In this document: positions 9,803 to 18,271 of the stretch, piece by piece
Layout: each line of letters opens with the position of its first letter
Numbering within the stretch: position 1 is the first letter of the stretch
Source: Deltaproteobacteria bacterium
GTDB taxonomy: Bacteria; Bdellovibrionota; Bdellovibrionia; Bdellovibrionales; JAMPXM01
DNA length: 64,000 nucleotides
Assembly (NCBI GenBank): GCA_017302795.1
Contig: JAFLCB010000004.1
Location: 62,001 to 126,000 of the forward strand
Direction of reading: 5' to 3'
Notes under the pieces: generated by a model
The model's input: the letters and a program-made list of their open reading frames with translations, nothing else
Databases searched by the model: none
What the model was told of the DNA's origin: nothing
Position numbers and translations under genes: made by a program

Positions 9803-11872
9803 ATGAAAATGCTCCCGAACGGACAAAACATTTCAACTGGAAAACTGCTGACCTTCGCCGCCGGGCTGCTTTTGTGTGCCTACATTGGCCACACGACTTG
9901 GATGACCTGGGAGCTTCGAGACCAGCCAAATTTTTTTCCCACTCGCGATCTCAATTGGAAAATGATCTCTGGCGGCGATCGCAGGCAAGCGCACATCCGA
10001 ATAGAAGGTACGGCATTCTGGCTTCCCGCAAGAACCCAAATACTTTCCAGCAATGCGCATATTTTAACCGAAGACGCGAGCACGACATTAAGAAACATTC
10101 AAACCGATAGTACGATCGCATTGAGTGCCGCAGCGGTTGCACATCTAGAAAACAAAGTGACGACAACTTTCACACTTCTTTCCGGAGTCGCGAACCTTCG
10201 CGGTCCGATCGATGTGAAGCTATCTGACGGGCAACGTCGACTTGCGAGCGGTGAAACGCGAACCATCGCCGTAGTCACTTCAGCTACTTCGATTGAAACA
10301 TCCATCGTCGATGCATTGAGTCCGCCTGTTGGCACCAACATCGAACTTATCAAGACTCCCGTCATTGAATTCGCCTGGGCGACGCCAGGTTCAGAAAGCA
10401 CAGTCCTGGAGTTTGCCCGAGATCCAAGCTTTCAGTCGGTTCTTTTCACTAAGGTGGTTGGAACTGGTGTTTCAACCAAATTTGATTTCGGAGATCGAGG
10501 ACACGGAGCCTGGTTTGCGCGAGTGAAAGATCGAGATCGAACTCTTGCAGTTACTAGCTTCCATACTTCTGAAAAGCTAACTCCTGATCGCATGCGCCGT
10601 CTTGGCCGGCGCTGGTTGACATGGGAAGATCGTGGCCCCTCCAGTTTCTACCGCGTCGAACTTTCCCCGACGTCCAACTTCAGTAGTATTTCTCAAAGTG
10701 CATTAACTCGAACAAGGTTTCTCGACCTCTCCTTCGTGCGAGAAACTGGAGTAAAATACGTTCGCGTGATTGGAATCGATCAGAACGAAGTGGAATACAT
10801 CAGCGAAATTTTGCCGATCGAAATTCCGCCGCGCGACCAATTGCTTCAAGCTCGCACCGAGTTTGGCGATCCAAATTTAACTTTGCTCGCGCGGGGCTGG
10901 AGAATCCAGTTGAATGAATCAGAGGCAAGGAGAATCCGCGAGGGGTATGTGATCCTACGGGAAAACGAACTTCGCGGGATTCGAGTCTCCGCTGAACTTG
11001 ATGTGAAAATAAAATCTCAGCCATCAAAGTACCTTTTTGAAGTAGCAAAGGATTTGGGATTTTCCAATCCCGAGCGGGTTCGCCCCACTTCTCGTGGCGA
11101 ATTGCTGCCACCTGCACTTCCGCTGGGAACAATCTATACCCGCATTCGTGAAATAGAAGACGACGGCATCACGCTGGGTGCCTATGGCCCAGCTTCAAAA
11201 ATTTCAACCTTACTGCCTGCTCCCAGGAATTTAACCGCGCGCATTTCAGAGTCCGGAGCTTCCCTGAATTGGACCTTTCCCTTTGAAGCATCGGGATTTG
11301 AAGTCGAAGTCCGAACTGCCAGCGCAAACGAACCGGCGATTTATAGAACTCAAGGAAGGACAAAGGAAATTCCTGTTCTCGACATTGATCGTTTCGAATG
11401 GACAGTCACAGCGCTCGACGAAACCGGTCGCCCGGTTTCGGTTTCATCTGCATTGACGACGGCCGTAAGACCGACAGTTGTGAATAAAACTATAGCGAGG
11501 GACACGTCTGACCGGGAACGGCTGAAGGCCAGCGATGCCGCGGCTCGTGAGCTTGCCTCAGTCAATCCATCGCTTGTGCAACTTGAGGCGCCACTCGAGG
11601 ACGCAGTCGTCGTCGGCGGAGCAACCTCCACCAAATATGGTCGGTTAGAATGGAAAGACCTAGCACCCGGGAATAACACGAAATCTGATGCGTTCGTTGT
11701 TGAAATCGCAACAGACGGCGATTTCGTAAACATTGTGGAAAGAGCATCAACAAGTCGGTTGCATTACACATTGCAGGGCGACCTACCAGAAGGTTCTCTC
11801 TTCTGGAGAGTCAAAAAGCGCAAGCTAAACACTTGGAGCACATCCCGCAAATTCGAAATTGTTTACGAGTGA
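9803..11872 (+). CDS. FecR-like periplasmic protein with repeated beta-sandwich domains
   Basis: 689 aa. GAGGAG lies 4 bases before the ATG. An N-terminal membrane anchor (about residues 14-32) is followed by a FecR-like region (about 50-170; TTFTLLSGVANLRGPIDV and the GQRRLASGETRTI pattern). Then come at least two or three fibronectin-type or similar beta-sandwich repeats, as each has a W-ending strand such as VIEFAWA, SLNWTF and GSLFWRV. Such proteins occur in several copies in Bdellovibrio-like and myxobacterial genomes; their role is not settled. It is co-oriented with a TauE/SafE remnant that starts at its stop codon (GTGA overlap). Confidence 0.65.
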   Translation: MKMLPNGQNISTGKLLTFAAGLLLCAYIGHTTWMTWELRDQPNFFPTRDLNWKMISGGDRRQAHIRIEGTAFWLPARTQILSSNAHILTEDASTTLRNIQTDSTIALSAAAVAHLENKVTTTFTLLSGVANLRGPIDVKLSDGQRRLASGETRTIAVVTSATSIETSIVDALSPPVGTNIELIKTPVIEFAWATPGSESTVLEFARDPSFQSVLFTKVVGTGVSTKFDFGDRGHGAWFARVKDRDRTLAVTSFHTSEKLTPDRMRRLGRRWLTWEDRGPSSFYRVELSPTSNFSSISQSALTRTRFLDLSFVRETGVKYVRVIGIDQNEVEYISEILPIEIPPRDQLLQARTEFGDPNLTLLARGWRIQLNESEARRIREGYVILRENELRGIRVSAELDVKIKSQPSKYLFEVAKDLGFSNPERVRPTSRGELLPPALPLGTIYTRIREIEDDGITLGAYGPASKISTLLPAPRNLTARISESGASLNWTFPFEASGFEVEVRTASANEPAIYRTQGRTKEIPVLDIDRFEWTVTALDETGRPVSVSSALTTAVRPTVVNKTIARDTSDRERLKASDAAARELASVNPSLVQLEAPLEDAVVVGGATSTKYGRLEWKDLAPGNNTKSDAFVVEIATDGDFVNIVERASTSRLHYTLQGDLPEGSLFWRVKKRKLNTWSTSRKFEIVYE

Positions 11873-12021
11873 TTTTGGGCTTCGAAGTTTCCGAAACAAT
11901 GATGATCGTGATGATTTCCGGCGGCTTTCTGGCCGGCTTCTTCGACTCGATCGGCGGCGGCGGCAGTCGCCGCACAGCCTGGTTGCTGGACCCATCGCAC
12001 TTCGCACTACAGTTTCTGTAG
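11869..12021 (+). pseudogene. TauE/SafE-type permease, N-terminal remnant
   Basis: The frame starting with a GTG overlapping the previous stop encodes about 50 residues and stops at 12019. The segment MISGGFLAGFFDSIGGGG resembles the first helix and glycine loop of TauE/SafE (DUF81) permeases, where a run such as LITVP would follow. Here the sequence continues SRRTAWLLDPSHFAL and ends, whereas the family is normally about 250 aa. The most likely reading is a gene reduced to its first helix. Assignment rests on one motif only. Confidence 0.5.
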
Positions 12022-12034
12022 GTGACCAGATTTT

Positions 12035-12565
12035 CTAAGGAGCAGTTTCCATACTCGGAGGCGGAACCGGCGTCGATGTCACTGGAACATCGGCAGGCAT
12101 CGAAGGTGCCCCCGCAGATGGCGTCAAAGGTACGCCCTCAAAAACAGTCTTTTGGATCCCCATTTCTTCTGCCGCCTGGCTCGCGCAATCGGCCATCGTC
12201 AGAAGACGTGCATTAAAATAAGTCCCGGCCTGTTTTAAGTCCCATGGTGGATGAGGATAATACTTCGCTTTGACACAAAGGCCCGCCTTCGCGATCGCCC
12301 ACTGCCCGTCGACACTCGTTGCCGTCAACATTTCGCCGTTTGGCTGCCGGATAGAGACCGAAAAAGCGTGAAGCTGGTCCTCGGTTAATGACCGCGAGCC
12401 ACCAATCATGGCGGTTACACCTGTTACCCGTGCGACATTGTCGATCCGTCCGATGACGGTGCGAGAAAAAATATAACTGTAGTATTGAAATAGAACGAAG
12501 ACGATCCCAAGAACTAAAACCAAGCCTGCCGCACGCTTCAAAAAACCCATGATCATTTTCATCAC
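12035..12565 (-). CDS. Membrane-anchored hypothetical protein
   Basis: 176 aa. One N-terminal helix (about residues 9-30), then a soluble region with three cysteines, ending in a Pro/Thr/Ser-rich tail (about residues 148-176, with repeated VP and PP). Start codons GTG 12565, ATG 12562 and ATG 12556 are all in frame and none has a clear ribosome-binding site. Function is not recognised. The MerC-like gene lies upstream in the same orientation after 81 bases. Confidence 0.6.
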   Translation of the reverse strand: MMKMIMGFLKRAAGLVLVLGIVFVLFQYYSYIFSRTVIGRIDNVARVTGVTAMIGGSRSLTEDQLHAFSVSIRQPNGEMLTATSVDGQWAIAKAGLCVKAKYYPHPPWDLKQAGTYFNARLLTMADCASQAAEEMGIQKTVFEGVPLTPSAGAPSMPADVPVTSTPVPPPSMETAP

Positions 12566-12646
12566 GGTATGAAACCCTATTTTCCGATCAACGACAAGCC
12601 TGTAAGATAAAGTGGCAAACTTCTATGCTTAGTGAGTTGCAACTTA

Positions 12647-13150
12647 TCAAACGACAACCGGCGGATCGTGAGCATGATCGCTGCTATGTTTGTGCTTGTT
12701 ACAGCAGGCGCAAAGTTTGCGATTCAAAAGATGTGCCCGGATGAAAAAAAAGCCGCCTAGTGACGTAAAGAAAAGCTCAGCCGCAAGTGCACCCCACTTA
12801 AAGCCATGAGTTTCCGCATCGTGAAGGCCGTCTAACGACAAATGACCAGCATGCATAACTTGCTCAGCTCCAAACAAAAGACCGACCTGTGAACCAGTGA
12901 GTAAAAAAACAAAACCAATCGCCGCGAAAATCCACACCCGAGAATTTCGATGCAGTCGCCAACCTGGAATGAAAGCGATTGCCGCAATCAACGGCACTAC
13001 AAACAAAAAAACAAGGTGAACTCCCGAATGCCAGAATCCGATAGCTGTTCCAAGCGGCACCACGGCCAAGACAAGCGGCGTCAGGAGGCAATGTGCCATG
13101 CACAGTGCGGAAAGACAGACTCCCAAGCGATCGCGCCAATCACTGAACAT
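12647..13150 (-). CDS. MerC-family membrane protein
   Basis: 167 aa with four predicted helices. The N-terminal CLSALCMAHCLLTPL cysteine pattern in helix 1 matches the MerC family of small membrane proteins. The C-terminus ends in a Cys/His-rich cytoplasmic tail (CACCNKHKHSSDHAHD), a probable metal-binding stretch. MerC was described as a mercury uptake protein, but no merR-like mercury regulator, merA or merT/P is nearby. Outside mer operons such genes are found beside zinc-responsive functions. A CobW-like gene 1 kb away fits zinc or other divalent metal handling, as an inference. Confidence 0.75.
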   Translation of the reverse strand: MFSDWRDRLGVCLSALCMAHCLLTPLVLAVVPLGTAIGFWHSGVHLVFLFVVPLIAAIAFIPGWRLHRNSRVWIFAAIGFVFLLTGSQVGLLFGAEQVMHAGHLSLDGLHDAETHGFKWGALAAELFFTSLGGFFFIRAHLLNRKLCACCNKHKHSSDHAHDPPVVV

Positions 13151-13259
13151 CGCTCACTTATGACCCGAAGACCTTCTAAATGCAAGTAGTCCGCAATAAG
13201 ACTTCTCGCTTCCCTTCCGCGCCATTTTCGTCTGCAATTGGAGGGAAGGACTTACATGT

Positions 13260-14177
13260 ATGTTTAAACAGATCTCGGCACTTAAAATTTCGCATGCTAC
13301 GCGGTTCGCAGCTTCATTGATGTTAGCTGGGTTTGTGGCCACGGGGTCGGCTGCAGAAAATTCCGCCGATAGACCCGCCGACCCAAGCTCGGATGGCGAG
13401 AAAAGCGCCTGCCTCCAGTTGATGCGCCTGACAACCCGAGAAGCCCATCACGCCAAATTTGAATCTTACTGTGACCGAGTGGCGAGACTTCCAAAGTGCA
13501 GCAGTCGAGAGGGTCGACCCATTTTTCATGTCCAAAAGGACTCCACCCATCGTTCAGGCAAACGAATTCTTGTCTTAGGGTTGATCCACGGCGACGAGCC
13601 ACTTGCCGGCGAAATGACGCTAGAATGGGCCGATCGTTTGGCAAGTTTAGAAAATAACCGAAGCACCTGGCGAATCGTTCCGATGCTGAACCCAGATGGT
13701 CTGCTGCAAAAGACCCGGATGAATTCAAGCGGAGTCGACTTGAATCGAAATTTTCCGACTCGCGACTGGAACGATGCCGCCGTGGAATATTGGGAAAAGT
13801 CCGCAAAAAAAGATCCGCGTCGATTTCCCGGTAGCGGCCCGGCAAGCGAGCCCGAAACCAAATGCGCCATCGCCCACATCAAGGACTTCAAGCCTGAGTT
13901 CATTATTTCCAACCACACACCGTACAAGGTATTGGATTTCGATGGTCCGAAGATGCCGTTTCCGAAATACAAAGATCTTCCGTGGAAGGCTCTTGGAAAT
14001 TTCCCTGGAAGCCTGGGTCGATATATGTGGAAGGACAACCAGATACCCGTGCTGACGGTCGAACTTGGGGATCACATGATCGACTCTCATGCGCTTCAAG
14101 ATTTAATTGGCACGTTTGCCATCGAGGCCGTGAAACGATCGGGCGAAAAAAAACCAGATCTCTATGACCTACTTTAA
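13260..14177 (+). CDS. Secreted M14-family zinc carboxypeptidase (murein peptide amidase type)
   Basis: 305 aa. Signal peptide at the N-terminus (hydrophobic FAASLMLAGFVATGSA). The M14 catalytic set is visible: zinc ligands His110 and Glu113 in LIHGDEP, substrate-binding Asn/Arg in GVDLNRNFPTRDW (around 162-163), third zinc ligand His219 in SNHTPYK, and catalytic Glu269 in VELGDH. Length fits the short MpaA-like or DUF2817-type branch that cuts cell-wall peptides. GGAAGGA lies 9 bases upstream of the ATG. The exact substrate cannot be read from sequence; a peptidoglycan role fits the export. Confidence 0.82.
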   Translation: MFKQISALKISHATRFAASLMLAGFVATGSAAENSADRPADPSSDGEKSACLQLMRLTTREAHHAKFESYCDRVARLPKCSSREGRPIFHVQKDSTHRSGKRILVLGLIHGDEPLAGEMTLEWADRLASLENNRSTWRIVPMLNPDGLLQKTRMNSSGVDLNRNFPTRDWNDAAVEYWEKSAKKDPRRFPGSGPASEPETKCAIAHIKDFKPEFIISNHTPYKVLDFDGPKMPFPKYKDLPWKALGNFPGSLGRYMWKDNQIPVLTVELGDHMIDSHALQDLIGTFAIEAVKRSGEKKPDLYDLL

Positions 14178-14186
14178 CTAACTGCT

Positions 14187-15323
14187 CTAATTGAGATAGC
14201 TATCGTCGTCGATATCATCTTCAATTAGGTGCCAGTCTGGCAATGGATCGTCATAGGTAGCCCAAGCTTCGGGACCAGCTTGAAATTCCTCGTCAGATAA
14301 TAAGCAAGTTTTAAGCTCTCGACGAAGCTCCATTTCTCTGAGATGGAAGCCAATGAGTGCGAATTCTTGCCGACGATCACCGTGCGGCGCAATCCAATCG
14401 GCCATGATATCCTCTCTTTCAATAGGATCTCCGGGCCATTCTCGCATGGGGGTCGCGGCCCACCACGCTCCGGTGCTGGCAATCAATGACCCATTGCCTG
14501 CCTGCATCCAGATTCCAGCCTCACCATGTCTGGTCGCAACCCAGATCAATCCTTTAGCTCGAAGCACGGACTCATTTGCAATCCGCTCGAGAAAAGATTT
14601 AAATCTTGCCGGGTGGAACGGACGCCGGGCTCGAAACGAAAATCCACTAGCTCCCACACCTCGATCTATTTTGGGATGCGTCCCCGCGAGAAGTTGCATC
14701 CACCCCGCACCAGTCGTCGCCAGTTCAAGATCGAAATTTGAATGACTAACGGCCGCGTTAAGTTGTTCAGAAAATTCAGGAGTCAACGGCCAGGGCGATT
14801 TCAAAAGCACGGCTCGAGTGTTGAGCCATTCCAACGTACTTAGGACTCTCTCTCTCGAATCCGCTTCAAGCTCGCTAAACCTCGTAACGACAATCACATC
14901 GGCAAACTCAATCTGATCAACGATAACGTCGGCGTCGGTGTAGTCATCGAGCTCATCAACATTCATTTTCAAATCAACTAAAAGTGTCGGAGCAGCCAAC
15001 CGAGCATTCAAAGACGTCGCATCCACGACCGTCACGACCGATTGAATCTCAATCTCCGGCAGGCGAGGCCTTCCAATTTCTGGTTCGTCACAAAGAAGAT
15101 CTATCACTTCAGCCGGCTCAATGGCCGCATCGGTTTCAATGATGAATCCATGCACAACGGCTTTCGCTTCATGGATTCGCATAAGATCTCGTGGATCAGT
15201 CTCCGCATTATCCATTAGCACATTATAGAACGGAAGGCCGGCCACGAGGGATTGGACAACGGATGATTTTCCGCTTCCTCGCCAACCTGAAACCAAGATG
15301 ACCTTAAGTTTGGGTCCGGAAAT
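14187..15323 (-). CDS. CobW/COG0523-family GTPase lacking the CxCC motif
   Basis: About 378 aa. G3E-type P-loop WRGSGKSS replaces the usual GxxGAGKTT; a switch-type VVTVVDATSLNARL and VVVTRFSEL (in place of NKxD) follow. The C-terminal CobW_C domain contains FSFRARRPFHPARF. The GCxCC metal motif expected after strand 2 is absent (GFIIETDAAIEP stands there). Start is odd: the only standard start codon is TTG at 15296, inside the first beta strand (KVILVSG). The strand needs upstream codons, and the best candidate is an ATT at 15323 just after the stop of the preceding SPOR gene. Role: putative metal chaperone; a degenerate member. Confidence 0.75.
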   Translation of the reverse strand: MSGPKLKVILVSGWRGSGKSSVVQSLVAGLPFYNVLMDNAETDPRDLMRIHEAKAVVHGFIIETDAAIEPAEVIDLLCDEPEIGRPRLPEIEIQSVVTVVDATSLNARLAAPTLLVDLKMNVDELDDYTDADVIVDQIEFADVIVVTRFSELEADSRERVLSTLEWLNTRAVLLKSPWPLTPEFSEQLNAAVSHSNFDLELATTGAGWMQLLAGTHPKIDRGVGASGFSFRARRPFHPARFKSFLERIANESVLRAKGLIWVATRHGEAGIWMQAGNGSLIASTGAWWAATPMREWPGDPIEREDIMADWIAPHGDRRQEFALIGFHLREMELRRELKTCLLSDEEFQAGPEAWATYDDPLPDWHLIEDDIDDDSYLN

Positions 15324-15324
15324 T

Positions 15325-15813
15325 TTACTGACCTACTGACAAGATCAGCGCAGTTTGCCCTGTTGCTTCTTTTGCCGAAGCTAAAAACTTCTCGGCCTCG
15401 GATCTATTGGGAGTGGGCTCGATACGTACAGCAAAAAAAGTTTGACCGTCAGCGCGTTCAATTTTCTTTTGAAAAGCGGGCAGTCCAGCAGTCTTCAATT
15501 TTTCTAAAATTTTTGCTGCATTTTCCTCGACCTTAAATGTGCCAACTTGAACCAAGTAGATCGACTCTTTAGTTCCGGTGGACTTGGATTTTTTATTTTG
15601 ACTCGCGGGTTTACGGGCGCGAGATATTTCCTCTTCTGCCGCTTCAGCGTCCATTGCGGCTTGAGCAATCTCCGTCTCGGACTTCAGTCCTTTTATAGCT
15701 GCGGATACGCCATTTGTTGAGGAACTGTTATTACAACCGCTGAGTGCCGTAGCAGTCGCGATTCCCAACATTGAAACGACGGCACAAGCGATCAACGATT
15801 TTCGATTTTCCAT
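15325..15813 (-). CDS. SPOR-domain lipoprotein
   Basis: 162 aa. N-terminal lipoprotein signal with lipobox ALSGC (Cys about residue 27). Middle region is charged and low-complexity. The C-terminal 80 residues form a SPOR domain (VQVGTFKVEENAAKILEKLK start, FAVRIEPTPNRSEAEKFL end), which binds glycan strands lacking stem peptides and directs proteins to septa. The CobW-like gene follows with almost no gap. GGGGGACTTATGG-type sequence stands at the start. Confidence 0.85.
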   Translation of the reverse strand: MENRKSLIACAVVSMLGIATATALSGCNNSSSTNGVSAAIKGLKSETEIAQAAMDAEAAEEEISRARKPASQNKKSKSTGTKESIYLVQVGTFKVEENAAKILEKLKTAGLPAFQKKIERADGQTFFAVRIEPTPNRSEAEKFLASAKEATGQTALILSVGQ

Positions 15814-15930
15814 AAGTCCCCCTCATTTCATTTTAGGCACCTCAGCAATGAATATCAAATCGAGACGCGTCCCCGACTGTTCCTTCGTCGGTCTAAAGAG
15901 ATTTGCAATCTTTAACACGACCTTGGCTGA

Positions 15931-15948
15931 AGTCCTGGTACCAGGACT
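15931..15948. promoter_or_regulatory. Perfect 18-bp palindrome between divergent genes
   Basis: AGTCCTGGTACCAGGACT reads the same on both strands without any gap or mismatch. It lies between the SPOR gene (minus, starts 15813) and the next plus gene (starts 16012), where a dimeric repressor or activator could control either gene. No T-run flanks it, so a terminator is unlikely. Confidence 0.35.
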
Positions 15949-16011
15949 AGACGGTAGGCTTGTCAATACCTTAGGCCATCAAGATGGAGCCAAAGAATTC
16001 CGTTATAGAGA

Positions 16012-17664
16012 GTGATGAAGTTCAAAATGGGTTCGTCAAAACCAGGCGCGCATGCCGATCACCTTCATGATTCCACTTCGACGAGTTCGTCGATTGCCAG
16101 TAATAACATTAACCAGCAATCTGGGATTTACGACATTTCCCGAATGACAAACTTGCGCACGCCAGCTGATCCCTCAAAGTACACTACGCAACGCGCGAAA
16201 GAAAACGCATCTCGCGACAAGAAAAATTCTGAACTCATTCGCGGTCTACTTCTCGCTGTCGCAATTCCCCTTGTTGTCGGTGCTGGCTACCTTATCCTCT
16301 CGGGAGCCGACTTAAGCTTTCGACAAACTCTTATGCCAGATTTGGCCGTTGAAACGACAGAACCCGCAAGAGCACCTGCCACGAGTGCGACTCTTCCGGT
16401 GGTGCAAGTGGACGCTACACCGGCCGTAAAGACTACACTGACACTTAGCCAAATAGCCAGCACTTCCCTGCCGAACCAGCCAACATCAGGTTCAAAAACA
16501 AACCCACTCGCGATTGTTCTCGATGAAAATGGAAATATGATCTCGCCATTTTCTGCCGAGCTCGACGGGGAAGGCAACGAAGTCGCCCGACTTGAGTTTA
16601 AAGATTACGTCACGTTTCTTGCTCCGCTTCCGCTAGGTCATTACGAAAATGTTAAAACCCTTAGAGAAGCGCGTCCCACGGACGAGTTTTTACGACTCAC
16701 GACCAACAAAAATGTCTACAAGTATGACGCCGAGGAGGTCCGCAGATTTTCACTTCTTCGCGGACAAGCCCAAGAGGTCCGTTCGCTATTGGAAATTTAC
16801 GAAGCCGTTGCCAGAAGCCGGATGGGAATTCAGCCAATCGCAATCGACTCCTTCAGCGGATATTCTGCCTCCCCTGCGCAACTCGAGGCGGCAACCAATG
16901 ATTTGAAATGGCTGGAACCTACAATCGTACTGAGCCAGGCCATCGGCACCAACTTCTACGATGCGCGACTCAAGGAGACTGTGCTGGAGTGGGTGAAAAA
17001 CTATAAGCCAAGCGGGATTGTAACAGAGGACATTCGCCTCGCGAAAGTCGCTATGGCTTTTGAGGTTATTCAACACCTCATGAACGCTGAAGAAGTAGAA
17101 AAGTGTAAAGAGTTTTTTTTAAGGCTCGCAGACACACAATTCATCCAAATGAAAGCGCACAAACTCTATGATCCCACCCACGCTTTTCATATCGACTTTA
17201 TGGCTACATTGGGAGCGGCCACAAAAGATCCGCGAATTCTTCAATACGCTGCCATTCAATACGGCTTTCATATCGAGCGGTCGCCGATTTTTAAGCTCGG
17301 CGCATTCGATCGCGATCATTTTCAAATCATCGGCGCGCTGCTAAACACCACGTTCATTTTCGACCGTTTGGGCTTCACCTTCTTTCAAAACCAGAACGGC
17401 CAACAAAGCCTCTTGCACGGAATATCCATTGTTTTGAACTCAAGTCCAAACGAGGGACAGAGGGACTACATTCAAGCGCTGGCCGCTGCAGGTTACTTTG
17501 AACCGGCGGTCTATCCCGCGCTCTCCAAGGCCTCGCTAGATCGCACAAATCGCTTCGGTACGACTCACGGCACGACGCTAGCTGCGCTTCGCAAGCCGAC
17601 CACCAGTTTACGGCCATCCACCGCCCGAATTCCAAGCTCGTTACCAAAAAAGCGAGGCCGTTGA
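16012..17664 (+). CDS. Hypothetical membrane-anchored protein, 550 aa
   Basis: GTG start at 16012 directly followed by ATG at 16015; a further in-frame ATG lies at 16027. A charged, Ser-rich N-terminal tail of about 80 residues is followed by one membrane helix (LLLAVAIPLVVGAGYLIL) and about 440 residues outside. The outer part appears largely alpha-helical from about residue 230 to 500 and ends in a Ser/Arg/Pro-rich tail. No enzymatic motif is recognised. It precedes the two 6-PTPS-like genes by about 35 bases and may share their transcript. Confidence 0.65.
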   Translation: MMKFKMGSSKPGAHADHLHDSTSTSSSIASNNINQQSGIYDISRMTNLRTPADPSKYTTQRAKENASRDKKNSELIRGLLLAVAIPLVVGAGYLILSGADLSFRQTLMPDLAVETTEPARAPATSATLPVVQVDATPAVKTTLTLSQIASTSLPNQPTSGSKTNPLAIVLDENGNMISPFSAELDGEGNEVARLEFKDYVTFLAPLPLGHYENVKTLREARPTDEFLRLTTNKNVYKYDAEEVRRFSLLRGQAQEVRSLLEIYEAVARSRMGIQPIAIDSFSGYSASPAQLEAATNDLKWLEPTIVLSQAIGTNFYDARLKETVLEWVKNYKPSGIVTEDIRLAKVAMAFEVIQHLMNAEEVEKCKEFFLRLADTQFIQMKAHKLYDPTHAFHIDFMATLGAATKDPRILQYAAIQYGFHIERSPIFKLGAFDRDHFQIIGALLNTTFIFDRLGFTFFQNQNGQQSLLHGISIVLNSSPNEGQRDYIQALAAAGYFEPAVYPALSKASLDRTNRFGTTHGTTLAALRKPTTSLRPSTARIPSSLPKKRGR

Positions 17665-17698
17665 ACTTCGTCCCTTCATCTGGTAGTCACTCGCTTCA

Positions 17699-18271
17699 AT
17701 GAATCGATTTCGCATATACATTCAAAAAGAATCCTACAAGTTTAGTGCAACACACTTCACCATCTTTAGCGCGACGCAAGCCGAACGCCTGCATGGTCAT
17801 AACTATGCAGTAGGGGTCGAATGTGAGCTCGCCGATCTCAACAATCTTGGAATGGGATTCGAATTCAATACTCTAAAGCCTCACATCAAAAAACTTGCCG
17901 ACCACTGGGACGAGCACATTTTAATCGCAGGCAGAAACCCGTTTATCTCTTCTCGCTCCGAAATGCTCGGCGAAACCGAACATCAGGTGTTTGAATTCAA
18001 CGGGCGCTCTTACCGATTCCCGAAGGACGAAGTAAGAATCCTACCCGTTTCGAACATTACCAGTGAAGAACTGGCTCGAGAATTTGCGAAGTGCCTGGTT
18101 GTTCGATGGTTTGATTCGCTGTCCGACGCGGATCGCTCTTTACTTCAAACCAATCTCAAGTGGATCGAAGTCAGTATCGAAGAGACGCGCGGCCAAAAAG
18201 CTACCTACCGAATGAACGCACCGTTTGCCTCAACAGATGCAATAAAAAAAGAGATGAAGGAGCGTTTGTGA
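17699..18271 (+). CDS. 6-pyruvoyl-tetrahydropterin synthase/QueD-like protein, first copy
   Basis: 190 aa. Zinc-ligand histidines of the 6-PTPS/QueD fold are visible: His19 in YKFSATHF and His32/His34 in RLHGHNY. The catalytic Cys that normally stands a few residues before HGHNY is missing; the segment reads FSATQAERLHGHNY. A conserved Glu lies in VSIEETRG near the C-terminus. So it may be a divergent pterin or 7-deazaguanine enzyme with a changed reaction, or inactive. Its stop overlaps the GTG start of a second family member. Confidence 0.8.
   Translation: MNRFRIYIQKESYKFSATHFTIFSATQAERLHGHNYAVGVECELADLNNLGMGFEFNTLKPHIKKLADHWDEHILIAGRNPFISSRSEMLGETEHQVFEFNGRSYRFPKDEVRILPVSNITSEELAREFAKCLVVRWFDSLSDADRSLLQTNLKWIEVSIEETRGQKATYRMNAPFASTDAIKKEMKERL

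Noticed and set aside
12864-13139. Alternative 91-aa frame within the MerC-like gene
   Set aside because: It lies fully inside a gene with clear family motifs and has no ribosome-binding site of its own.
12647-13150. Mercury-resistance operon
   Set aside because: Only a MerC-like gene is present; no mercuric reductase, MerT/MerP or mercury-type MerR is near. The MerR-family gene at 38829 lies 25 kb away in the pheST-ihfA operon.
13297-13845. 182-aa minus-strand frame opposite the M14 peptidase
   Set aside because: The plus-strand gene has a signal peptide and all catalytic residues; the antisense frame has biased Arg/Ser content typical of a shadow frame.
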